A stretch of DNA of 6,218 nt from Methanosarcinales archaeon (GTDB lineage: Archaea > Halobacteriota > Methanosarcinia > Methanosarcinales > Methanogasteraceae). Below the pieces are notes generated by a model. It was given only the letters and a program-made list of their open reading frames with translations. It was not told where the DNA came from and ran no database searches. The first letter of the stretch is position 1; each line of letters starts with the position of its first letter. Shown piece by piece: positions 1-5,059 of the stretch. The position numbers and the translations under genes were made by a program. The stretch lies in NCBI GenBank assembly GCA_030605805.1, contig JAUWHQ010000078.1:1-6218 (forward strand), in the 5' to 3' direction.

Positions 1-911
1 GGCACCCCGAAATAGAAGCCTGTGGAAAATCCCCGGTTATATTCCAGTTCCAGCCGTCCTTTCAATTCCTGTGCCTGCGTAGGCGTGTATGATCCATTCT
101 GGCAGGCATTCAGCGCTTCGCGGTAGCACTCCGACACAGCAGCCGTATAGCCTGCATTTCGCAACCTACCTTCCACTTTGAAGGCGTCAACGCCGGTATC
201 CAGCAGTTCTTGCAGGTGTTCTATCATGCAGAGGTCTCTTGCGCTGAGCAGATATTTACCGCCCAGTTCTACCTCTGCCCCGTCTTCGGCGTGCAGTGTC
301 CACTGCCACCGGCACGGCTGGGCGCAATCGCCGCAGTTGGCAGACTTTCCGAGCAGATAGGCTGAAAGGTAACATCGACCGGATACCGCCTGACACATAG
401 CACCGTGTACAAAGATTTCAAGCTCCATGCCGGTGTGCTGCCTGATCTCCTTGATCTGGGAGATATTAAGCTCCCGTGACAGTATCACGCGGCTTGCACC
501 AAGCGTTTCGTAAACTTCTGCCGCTCTTCCGTTGGATACGTTTGCCTGTGTGGATATATGCACCCGCATACCCCGGTCCAAAGCAGCACATATCACGGCA
601 GGGTCATACGCGATGACTGCGTCCACGCCCGCGCTGACTGCTGCATCGATTGCGTCCGCAACTTCCGGCAGATCTCCCGGGTAGATCACAGTATTGACAG
701 CCATGTACGATCGCAGCCCATAACCCCTCACCGTCTCTGCAAAATCGCCGAGATCGTCTCTTTTGATCTCCTGTGCCCTTGCCCTGAGGCTGAACCTGTC
801 CAGCGAAAAATAGACGGCATCGGCGTGGTCTTTGCATACCGAGAGGGAAGCAAGATTCCGCACTCCGATGACCAGTTCAGGAATCGAGCCATGTCTGCGT
901 TGGTTGTCCAT
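1..911 (-). CDS. Peptidase U32 family protein, C-terminus cut by window edge
   Basis: Reading the minus strand from ATG 911 gives 303 residues open to the window edge; U32 proteins usually have about 400 or more, so the C-terminus lies outside. The family signature is complete at residues 165-183 (EIFVHGAMCQAVSGRCYLS), followed by ANCGDCAQPCRW (191-202) and LSARDLC (222-228). The N-terminal part fits a TIM-barrel-like fold, with strands such as DAVYFSL and VIAYDP. Several U32 members (UbiU/UbiV, TrhP) are not proteases but Fe-S proteins acting in hydroxylation, TrhP on tRNA uridine 34. Cysteines 173, 180, 196 and 228 are plausible cluster ligands here, so a tRNA hydroxylation role is as likely as proteolysis; this is inference. 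The start is firm: no ATG, GTG or TTG occurs in frame between it and the upstream TAA (987-989). It diverges from the rpl40e operon. Confidence 0.9.
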   Translation of the reverse strand, partial: MDNQRRHGSIPELVIGVRNLASLSVCKDHADAVYFSLDRFSLRARAQEIKRDDLGDFAETVRGYGLRSYMAVNTVIYPGDLPEVADAIDAAVSAGVDAVIAYDPAVICAALDRGMRVHISTQANVSNGRAAEVYETLGASRVILSRELNISQIKEIRQHTGMELEIFVHGAMCQAVSGRCYLSAYLLGKSANCGDCAQPCRWQWTLHAEDGAEVELGGKYLLSARDLCMIEHLQELLDTGVDAFKVEGRLRNAGYTAAVSECYREALNACQNGSYTPTQAQELKGRLELEYNRGFSTGFYFGV

Positions 912-930
912 GATGTAGCATGGGGATGGC

Positions 931-940
931 CGTTTAAAAG
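931..940 (-). promoter_or_regulatory. Possible TATA box for the U32 gene (leaderless start)
   Basis: The minus strand reads CTTTTAAACG here, centred about 25 nt upstream of the ATG at 911. No Shine-Dalgarno-like purine run lies just before that ATG. An archaeal TATA box at this distance would put the transcription start at or next to the start codon, so a leaderless mRNA is suggested. This rests on spacing and base composition only. Confidence 0.35.
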
Positions 941-1163
941 AGATTCTCTGGCATCTCGCGTTGCAGGGAACTAAATTTTTGTCCAGTTAACCTAACTCAC
1001 CCAAGCACATAAGTAGGTCCTATTCGGTTAATGTGGCAAAGCGAAAGTATTTCGGGAAATCACACAGATCACCCAGGAATAATTATCAGATAGTGGGCGG
1101 GTTGATCTTCTCAAATATCCGGTTTTAGATTTTTGTGGAGGGAGTCCCCTGGCACACGGCAAT

Positions 1164-1173
1164 GTTAAAATAC
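1164..1173 (+). promoter_or_regulatory. Candidate TATA box of the rpl40e-GGGPS-pfdB operon
   Basis: GTTAAAATAC resembles an archaeal TATA box. Its centre predicts a transcription start near 1195, giving a very short leader beginning about at the ribosome binding site GAGG (1196-1199), which is 9 nt before the rpl40e ATG. The very short leader makes the assignment tentative. Confidence 0.4.
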
Positions 1174-1208
1174 AGAGCACCCGAATACAGATGTTGAGGA
1201 ATAGAACA

Positions 1209-1355
1209 ATGGCACGATTCGAAGAGGCAGAAAACAGGCTACTGCGCAAGAAGATATGCATGAAATGCAACGCACGCAACCCGATTGAGGCAACCCGATG
1301 CAGAAAGTGCGGCTACAAAAATCTGCGCATGAAGTCGAAGGAAAGCAGAGGATAG
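1209..1355 (+). CDS. rpl40e: Large ribosomal subunit protein eL40 (L40e), 48 aa
   Basis: This 48-residue protein starts MARFEEAENRLLRKK and carries a zinc ribbon of two CxxC pairs: Cys17/Cys20 (CMKC) and Cys31/Cys34 (CRKC), separated by ten residues. It is very basic and ends in a KSKESRG tail. Length, the N-terminal MARF(E/P)EAE pattern and the zinc ribbon match archaeal L40e, the stand-alone form of the protein that eukaryotes make as a ubiquitin fusion. It is a component of the 50S subunit near the factor-binding region. GAGG at 1196-1199 supports the ATG. The TAG stop abuts the ATG of the next gene with no intervening base, so the two are almost certainly co-transcribed and probably translationally coupled. 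The frame is short enough to be missed by simple ORF calling. Confidence 0.95.
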   Translation: MARFEEAENRLLRKKICMKCNARNPIEATRCRKCGYKNLRMKSKESRG

Positions 1356-2096
1356 ATGCGCATAGAGAAATATCTTGATGATATTATAAAAAAAGATGGT
1401 GCGGCTCATCTCACATTGATCGATCCTGATGCACAGGACCCAAAAGTGGCATCCGATATTGCGGATGCGGCGGCAAAAGCCGGGAGCAGCGCAATCCTGA
1501 TCGGCGGTTCGGTCGGTGCGTCCGGCGACGTACTCGATGAGACCCTGCGTGCGATCAGGACTGCCACCGATCTCCCGACCATTCTATTTCCGTCAGGTGC
1601 TTGTGGACTGAGCAGATATGCTGACGCGGTTTTCTTTATGAGTTTGTTAAATTCAAGGGATCCGAATTATCTGATCATCAACCAGATGCTTGGCGCAAAA
1701 GCCGTTTTAGAGTACGGTATAGAGCCGATCCCGATGGCGTACATCATCGTTGAGCCCGGCGGCATGGCTGGATGGGTTGGTGATGCCAGATTGATCCCGC
1801 GGAAGAAGCCGAAGCTCGCCGCGGCGTATGCGCTTGCAGGAACGTTTCTTGGCATGCGATACGTCTATCTTGAGGCGGGTTCGGGCGCATCAGAGCCGGT
1901 GCCGCCAGAGATGATCGGCGCGGTCAAGTCAGCAGGCTGCGGCACGCTGGTGGTCGGCGGCGGCATACGCGACGTGGAGGCTGCAAAAGCCGCTGTGAGT
2001 GCGGGCGCAGACATCATCGTGACCGGCACAGCCATCGAAGAAGCGACAGATATACAAACAACCATTACCGATTTTGTAGATGCAATAAAAAGGTGA
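1356..2096 (+). CDS. Geranylgeranylglyceryl phosphate synthase
   Basis: This 246-aa TIM-barrel prenyltransferase joins geranylgeranyl diphosphate to sn-glycerol-1-phosphate, the first committed step of archaeal ether-lipid synthesis, in the cytosol or at the membrane face. Family motifs are in order: HLTLIDPD (18-25, with the Mg-binding Asp), ILIGGSVG (47-54), LFPSG (77-81), NYLIINQMLGAKAV (104-117), YLEAGSGA (171-178, glycerol-phosphate pocket), VVGGGIRD (199-206) and VTGTAIEE (222-229). The length and the long segment EPGGMAGW...IPRKKP (133-152) resemble the group II enzymes of methanogens rather than short group I enzymes; this subgroup call is from memory of the family. A GAGG at 1348-1351 inside rpl40e serves as a close ribosome binding site. 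The TGA stop overlaps the binding site of the following prefoldin gene, so the three genes form one operon. Confidence 0.96.
   Translation: MRIEKYLDDIIKKDGAAHLTLIDPDAQDPKVASDIADAAAKAGSSAILIGGSVGASGDVLDETLRAIRTATDLPTILFPSGACGLSRYADAVFFMSLLNSRDPNYLIINQMLGAKAVLEYGIEPIPMAYIIVEPGGMAGWVGDARLIPRKKPKLAAAYALAGTFLGMRYVYLEAGSGASEPVPPEMIGAVKSAGCGTLVVGGGIRDVEAAKAAVSAGADIIVTGTAIEEATDIQTTITDFVDAIKR
2091..2096 (+). promoter_or_regulatory. Ribosome binding site deciding the pfdB start
   Basis: AGGTGA overlaps the GGGP synthase stop codon and lies 5 nt before ATG 2102. Because the GTG at 2093 is itself part of this site, ATG 2102 is the better start, giving the usual N-terminus MTTEIPPQVQ. Using GTG 2093 would add only three residues (MRI). 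Confidence 0.7.
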
Positions 2097-2101
2097 GAAT
2101 C

Positions 2102-2458
2102 ATGACTACTGAAATACCCCCACAGGTGCAGCACCAACTTGCGCAACTCCAGCAGGTGCAGCAGCAGGCGCAGGCGCTTGCAACCCAGAAGGCGCAGGTG
2201 ACGTCCGCGTTAAACGAGACAGAGATGGCGCTTGACGAACTCGATAAACTCGACGATGACGCAGTGATATACCGGAATGTCGGGCAACTTATGATCAAGA
2301 GCGAGCGCAATGCTGTGAAGGACGATCTCGCAGAGAAGAAGGAGACCATGAAACTACGGGCAAGCACGCTCGAACGACAGGAGGAGCGCATCCAGAAGCG
2401 ATTCCAGCAGTTGCAGGAGCAGTTGCGCAGTGCACTCGGCGGCGCCGGAATGGCGTAA
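2102..2458 (+). CDS. pfdB: Prefoldin beta subunit
   Basis: Prefoldin is the archaeal hexameric (alpha2 beta4) holdase that captures unfolded proteins and hands them to the group II chaperonin (thermosome). The 118-residue product has the beta-subunit layout: a first heptad-rich helix (about 5-46, rich in Gln, Leu and Ala), a short beta-hairpin region DDDAVIYRNVGQLMIKSER (51-69), which builds the central barrel, and a second coiled-coil helix (about 72-111). The N-terminal PPQVQ and the Y-(R/K)-x-V-G-x-L-(M/L)-I core are typical of beta subunits, and the length fits. It ends the rpl40e operon, starting 5 nt after the GGGP synthase stop. No alpha subunit is in the window. No clear terminator follows; a small GTGGC/GCCAC hairpin (2535-2549) lies 77 nt downstream. 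Confidence 0.95.
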   Translation: MTTEIPPQVQHQLAQLQQVQQQAQALATQKAQVTSALNETEMALDELDKLDDDAVIYRNVGQLMIKSERNAVKDDLAEKKETMKLRASTLERQEERIQKRFQQLQEQLRSALGGAGMA

Positions 2459-2534
2459 CTCGCGTCAGCAGGTGATATTAATAGGTGCATATCGTCCGGG
2501 TAAGCTTGCAGATTAGGTCTGTGTGCTCGATGCT

Positions 2535-2549
2535 GTGGCTTTGCGCCAC
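2535..2549. repeat. Small hairpin downstream of pfdB
   Basis: GTGGC and GCCAC form a 5-bp stem around the loop TTTGC. No T-tract follows, so it is not a clear intrinsic terminator. Its loop side (TTTGCGCC) resembles the arm of the inverted repeat just downstream, so it may belong to the same repeat element. Confidence 0.3.
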
Positions 2550-2558
2550 CCGCGTCCT

Positions 2559-2599
2559 TGCGCCTTTGCGTTCTCTTTCCAATGTAACGCAAAGGCGCA
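2559..2599. repeat. Perfect 14-bp inverted repeat with 13-nt loop
   Basis: TGCGCCTTTGCGTT (2559-2572) and AACGCAAAGGCGCA (2586-2599) are exact reverse complements separated by 13 nt. The arms resemble the CGCAAAGGCGCAAAG-type sequence that I recall recurring between genes in various prokaryotic genomes. That makes a dispersed palindromic element more likely than a gene-specific terminator, and there is no T-tract on either side. Confidence 0.7.
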
Positions 2600-2618
2600 G
2601 AGACGATTGAGAGACGCG

Positions 2619-2760
2619 AAGAGTGTTGTCAACCAATGTCTCCACGTCTTTCGTGTTGTTGTACATCCGGCTGACCATTACATTTTTTCGTGAAAATCCA
2701 ATGTCAATAGGGTGACCGCTCGTAAATGCGCTGCAATCGCAAGCCTTATTATCAGATAGA
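2619..2760 (-). pseudogene. Possible remnant of a class V aminotransferase / cysteine desulfurase C-terminus
   Basis: The minus strand reads NVMVSRMYNNTKDVETLVD near 2628-2684. This aligns without gaps to the usual end of class V PLP-dependent enzymes (cysteine desulfurase/kynureninase type), where a strand R-(V/I)-S-x-x-x-Y-N-T-x-x-(D/E)-(V/I)-(D/E)-x-L-V closes the fold. Here the Y-N pair is replaced by N-N but the rest of the spacing holds. Further upstream in the same frame (SDNKACDCSAFTSGHPIDIG) the similarity fades, and no PLP-lysine motif or plausible start is found, so only a short decayed fragment would remain. The frame then runs into the inverted repeat. The match was made by eye to a remembered pattern, and chance similarity cannot be excluded. 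Confidence 0.4.
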
Positions 2761-2783
2761 CAGATGACAGAGTCGCGCATGCT

Positions 2784-2841
2784 GCCCGGATGATATGCCC
2801 CCATCTGAGAGAACAGATGCGATAGTGGCTCAGCTCCGGGT
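2784..2841 (+). repeat. Nested inverted repeats, possible structured RNA
   Basis: An outer stem CCCGGA (2785-2790) pairs with TCCGGG (2835-2840), and a G-U pair is possible at 2784/2841. Inside it CATCTG (2802-2807) pairs with CAGATG (2814-2819) around a 6-nt loop. The two perfect stems are arranged concentrically, giving a two-level hairpin of about 58 nt. It overlaps the start of a doubtful small ORF. I recognise no known riboswitch or sRNA class in it. Confidence 0.35.
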
Positions 2842-3007
2842 GATTGTTGAACTGTTGGTGCGTGTATTGCCGGTAAGGCAGGATGCGCGAAAATCAGGAG
2901 GGGGTAGAGAAAAATGGTTAGTATCGAAGGACACAAAACGAAAAAACCACAGCTTAAAAAATCCGAGAGGCATGGGAATTTGCCCTTCAAAATGGGTACT
3001 GCGGTAA
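2795..3007 (+). CDS. Doubtful 70-aa ORF with helical N-terminal half
   Basis: The frame starts MPPSERTDAIVAQLRVIVEL and its first ~35 residues could form an amphipathic helix (AIVAQLRVIVELLVRVL), reminiscent of short helical regions in small archaeal regulatory proteins. After about residue 38 the sequence becomes a low-complexity basic stretch with no pattern. No proper Shine-Dalgarno sequence precedes it; GGATGAT is only 2 nt away from the ATG. It overlaps the 41-aa frame that starts at 2914. It could be the 5' end of a gene broken by a frameshift, or a chance ORF. No function can be assigned. Confidence 0.22.
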   Translation: MPPSERTDAIVAQLRVIVELLVRVLPVRQDARKSGGGREKWLVSKDTKRKNHSLKNPRGMGICPSKWVLR

Positions 3008-3039
3008 GTGCATCAGAGCGCCGAGGTGGGGCGCGATGA
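2914..3039 (+). CDS. Doubtful 41-aa basic ORF with a strong ribosome binding site
   Basis: ATG 2914 lies 9 nt after the purine run GGAGGGGG (2897-2904), a good ribosome binding site by itself. The frame begins MVSIEGHKTKKPQLKKSERH and ends in GGAR at TGA 3039. The product is strongly basic, with no cysteine, membrane segment or recognised motif. It lies just upstream of the DUF3303-like gene in the same orientation, so it could be a small leader gene of that transcript. The only positive evidence is the upstream purine run, and I do not recognise the protein. Confidence 0.3.
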   Translation: MVSIEGHKTKKPQLKKSERHGNLPFKMGTAVSASERRGGAR

Positions 3040-3059
3040 TAAAATACCAATAACAAAAA

Positions 3060-3068
3060 GGAGGTGAT
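3060..3068 (+). promoter_or_regulatory. Full-length Shine-Dalgarno sequence of the DUF3303-like gene
   Basis: GGAGGTGAT matches the 16S rRNA 3' tail over nine bases and lies 4 nt before ATG 3073. This makes the ATG a better start than the GTG at 3064, which falls inside the site. It is by far the strongest ribosome binding site in the window. A TATA-like CTTAAAAAAT lies at 2953-2962, and GATAAAATAC at 3038-3047 is too close to the site to serve as its promoter. Confidence 0.75.
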
Positions 3069-3072
3069 AAAA

Positions 3073-3366
3073 ATGGCAAAGTTTCTAACACTTTGGGAAC
3101 TGGATACAACTAGAGTGCCTGTCGATCCCAAAGAGCGAATTACTCACTGGACTATGCTGCTGAATATGGTCAAGGATGACTTGAAAAGTGGCGGAGACTG
3201 GGGTGAGTTTGCTGGCGGAGGTAGAGGATACGCCATCAGTGAAGGAACTGAACAGGAGATTTATATGGCGTTATCAAGGTACGTTCCATACATCAAGTTC
3301 GAGGTGCACCCGATCCTCTCAATAAGCCAGATAGAGGAAATGATGAAAGTCGGATCACAAGCTTGA
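3073..3366 (+). CDS. DUF3303-like small protein, 97 aa
   Basis: The product begins MAKFLTLWELDTTRVP and is a small soluble alpha/beta protein with no signal peptide, membrane segment or cysteine. It follows the pattern I associate with DUF3303: an N-terminal strand (FLTLWEL), a central helix and strand ending in GEFAGGGRGYAISEGT (47-62), then a helix (EQEIYMALSRYVPY) and the strand IKFEVHPILSIS (75-86), closing with a short helix. This resembles a ferredoxin-like dimeric alpha-beta barrel, which is inference. Its biochemical role is unknown to me. It stands alone between a repeat-bearing gap and a bacterial-style terminator. Its codons look more AT-ending than those of the neighbouring lipid and chaperone genes, which together fit acquisition from a bacterium. 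An ordinary native single gene remains possible. Confidence 0.75.
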   Translation: MAKFLTLWELDTTRVPVDPKERITHWTMLLNMVKDDLKSGGDWGEFAGGGRGYAISEGTEQEIYMALSRYVPYIKFEVHPILSISQIEEMMKVGSQA

Positions 3367-3375
3367 AAATGGGCT

Positions 3376-3415
3376 GAGGCGATTCGGATATTACAAATCG
3401 CCTCCTTTTTCTTTT
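3376..3415 (+). terminator. Hairpin plus T-tract terminator after the DUF3303-like gene
   Basis: GAGGCGATT (3376-3384) and AATCGCCTC (3396-3404) form a perfect 9-bp stem with an 11-nt loop, followed by C and then TTTTTCTTTT (3406-3415). This is the architecture of a bacterial intrinsic terminator; the T-tract alone would also stop archaeal RNA polymerase. It ends 9 nt after the stop codon begins the spacer and separates this gene from the convergent membrane-protein gene. Confidence 0.85.
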
Positions 3416-3483
3416 ATCAAAGCGCTTTCTCATGATACGAGAGCACAAAAGAACTGACAATACAAGCAAAGCCTGTAGAAATA

Positions 3484-3497
3484 CAAAAAGGACGATT
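3484..3497 (-). terminator. Possible T-rich terminator for the minus-strand cluster
   Basis: On the minus strand CCTTTTTGTATTTC lies about 100 nt downstream of the stop of the membrane-protein gene. Archaeal transcription often ends at such T-runs without a hairpin. It is the best T-rich candidate between the two convergent genes on this strand, but the support is weak. Confidence 0.3.
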
Positions 3498-3596
3498 CCA
3501 TCCTGCGATCACGGATGCCCCGTGGCGTGGATGGGGTACCCGAAAACCACCAACACAGCATTCGCATCGAATCCCGCCTCTGATTTTCCAACTCAC

Positions 3597-5027
3597 TCAC
3601 GCCATAACCATCCAGATCGCACCAGCCACGAGACCTCCGGCGATCGTTGATGCCACGTTCACGCCGTTGTTGGAGAGTATGCCCCGCTGCTGCAAGGTTG
3701 CGCCGAGCAGGCTGTCGATGTTGGTGCCAACAAACCCGCTGACGGCAACGATCGCCATGCCGATCAGGCACAGACGAATTGGGTTAACCTCGATCACGCC
3801 AAAGAGGATGGCAAAGATGGCAATCACCAGTGAGCCGAGCAGGGCAGCCGTCTCGCCGAGCGTAGACACGCCCCCGTCGGTGCCCGGCTCGACCTTCTTG
3901 AGCGTGGTGATCATGCGGGGGCTGCCCTTGTATGTCGTGCCGACCTCGCTTGCAAGCGTATCTCCTGTTGCGGTCGCCACCGAGCCGAGATAGATGTACA
4001 GGAACAGGTACGATTCCTGCGGAAATATGGTGTAACAGATGCTCGCGGCGATCGCGACGATGCTGTTGCTGAAGACATTTCGATAGCCTCTCGCTCCTCC
4101 TTTTCCCTGTGCAATCCCGAGCGACTTCTTATATTCGTATTTATACTTTGTGAATCCGCCTCCAAGCAGATAAAAGGTCAGGAGAAGCAAAAACCACCAT
4201 ACATTGGTGAATGCGATGATCAGGACGCCGACCAGTGTTGCGCTGAGCAGCCCCGAGGTGTCTGCGATCCCTGCAACGTAAGCCAGATATCCCAGCAGCA
4301 GCGCAAAAGCGAGTGCAAACACCAGATGCGCGGGCGAGACCGAGTATCCGATGACAAGGAATAGCCACATCGTCATGGCAGAGCCGATCGGGACGGTGAG
4401 GTTGTCATGGATCCTCGTCGAGATGCATTCAAGAAGCGCGCCGGACGTGCCCCCGATGACCGAGATAAAGAATAGCAACTGGAATGATATATCGTACCCG
4501 GTCCAGTACACGATCCATGCCCCGATCAGAAACGAAAAGATAGCCCCGACCGAAAGAATCGTCAGGCTGGCTTTGATAGACTCTGGTTTGGTCTGTTCTC
4601 CCTGATACTGCCGCCTGGGGTATTCGATGTTGTCGAGCCTATCGTACCTTGCCTGCTCGGTCACGCGGAGAATGGTCGCCATGCCGTCGCCAAAGGTGGT
4701 GATTGCGATCGCACCCCCGATCAGGAAGATCGGAAACTCGTAATCGGTGAAGGTGAGAACCCATGCGATCAAAACCAGGATCAACATGCTTCCGCTGAGG
4801 CAGATCGCGCCCGTGGGTCTTCTTCTGGCAGCCTTATCCGACGACGTGATGATCCTGAAGAGCTTGCTTGACACTGGCAGCATCAGAACAAAGAGGAAGA
4901 GCCCGAGCAACAGCAGCACAAGGTACTGTATTGAGATAAACGGAAATGTCAGCACGATCATCCCGATTAAGACATGGATCATCTGCCTTTTGTATTCGTG
5001 CTTGGTGTCCAGTCGCATCGCAGTCAT
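3597..5027 (-). CDS. Fused polyprenol kinase-like (VTE5) and DUF92/TMEM19 (VTE6) membrane protein
   Basis: A 476-aa polytopic membrane protein with roughly a dozen hydrophobic segments. The N-terminal half (about 1-225) looks like the dolichol/phytol kinase (SEC59, VTE5) family: KHEYKRQMIHVLIG (9-22), TFGDGMATI (111-119), the P-E-S element TKPESIKAS (146-154) and DNLTVPIGS (208-216). The usual GR after the GDG motif is missing. The C-terminal half (about 235-476) is a clear DUF92 domain: GIADTSGLLSATLVGVLI (253-270), FTKYKYEYKKSLG (292-304), GDTLASEVGTTYKGSPRMIT (355-374), VEPGTDGGVSTLGE (379-392) and GFVGTNIDSLLGATLQQRG (431-449). Plant VTE5 makes phytyl phosphate and VTE6 phytyl diphosphate, so the fusion may phosphorylate an isoprenoid alcohol twice, using CTP or a similar nucleotide. 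Its substrate here is inferred. GGAG lies 10 nt before ATG 5027. The gene starts 32 nt after ksgA, in the same cluster. Confidence 0.85.
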   Translation of the reverse strand: MTAMRLDTKHEYKRQMIHVLIGMIVLTFPFISIQYLVLLLLGLFLFVLMLPVSSKLFRIITSSDKAARRRPTGAICLSGSMLILVLIAWVLTFTDYEFPIFLIGGAIAITTFGDGMATILRVTEQARYDRLDNIEYPRRQYQGEQTKPESIKASLTILSVGAIFSFLIGAWIVYWTGYDISFQLLFFISVIGGTSGALLECISTRIHDNLTVPIGSAMTMWLFLVIGYSVSPAHLVFALAFALLLGYLAYVAGIADTSGLLSATLVGVLIIAFTNVWWFLLLLTFYLLGGGFTKYKYEYKKSLGIAQGKGGARGYRNVFSNSIVAIAASICYTIFPQESYLFLYIYLGSVATATGDTLASEVGTTYKGSPRMITTLKKVEPGTDGGVSTLGETAALLGSLVIAIFAILFGVIEVNPIRLCLIGMAIVAVSGFVGTNIDSLLGATLQQRGILSNNGVNVASTIAGGLVAGAIWMVMA

Positions 5028-5059
5028 TCAGTCATATCTCCACTTTTACGGCAATAAGG

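Larger units (their letters stand above)
912..1208. other. Divergent intergenic region between the U32 gene and rpl40e
   Basis: These 297 nt separate two divergent genes. Apart from TATA-like elements at both ends I find only a short inverted repeat, TTAACC (987-992) with GGTTAA (1026-1031), and no tRNA-like cloverleaf or convincing coding frame. A minus-strand open frame at 1028-1279 overlaps the real rpl40e gene and has no recognisable protein character. The region most likely holds two back-to-back promoters. Confidence 0.6.
2459..3072. other. 614-nt region without a confident gene; repeats and gene remnant
   Basis: This is the largest non-coding stretch in an otherwise dense window. It holds, in order, a small hairpin, a 14-bp perfect inverted repeat, a minus-strand segment resembling the end of an aminotransferase gene, a nested hairpin, two small plus-strand ORFs of doubtful status, and A-rich promoter-like sequence before the DUF3303-like gene. 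Long minus-strand open frames (for example 2478-3131) exist but overlap known genes and lack a coherent protein pattern along their length. The mixture suggests an insertion/decay site rather than a regulatory region alone. Confidence 0.6.

Noticed and set aside
558..974. 138-aa plus-strand open frame.
   Set aside because: It lies antisense to the U32 gene, whose frame shows the full family signature, so this is a shadow.
1028..1279. 83-aa minus-strand frame in the divergent gap.
   Set aside because: It overlaps rpl40e antisense and has no recognisable protein character or ribosome site.
1865..2592. Long minus-strand frames with Ser/Cys-rich runs opposite GGGP synthase and prefoldin.
   Set aside because: The Ser/Cys runs are the antisense reading of the Gln/Glu/Ala-rich prefoldin coiled coil, so this is an artefact of strand.
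1082..2759. Exact 12-mer ATTATCAGATAG at 1082-1093 and 2748-2759, in both intergenic regions.
   Set aside because: About one exact 12-base repeat is expected by chance in a window this size, and neither copy has symmetry or matching context.
2478..3131. 217-aa minus-strand open frame.
   Set aside because: It overlaps the real DUF3303-like gene and crosses the inverted repeat. Only a short internal part resembles a known family, which is reported as a remnant instead.
3419..3428. AAAGCGCTTT palindrome after the terminator.
   Set aside because: A 10-bp palindrome alone is common by chance and has no partner site or promoter element nearby.
3416..3596. Possible small gene or RNA between the convergent genes.
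   Set aside because: The open frames here (for example 3432-3650) run into the antisense of the membrane-protein gene and show no motif. No tRNA-like fold is visible.
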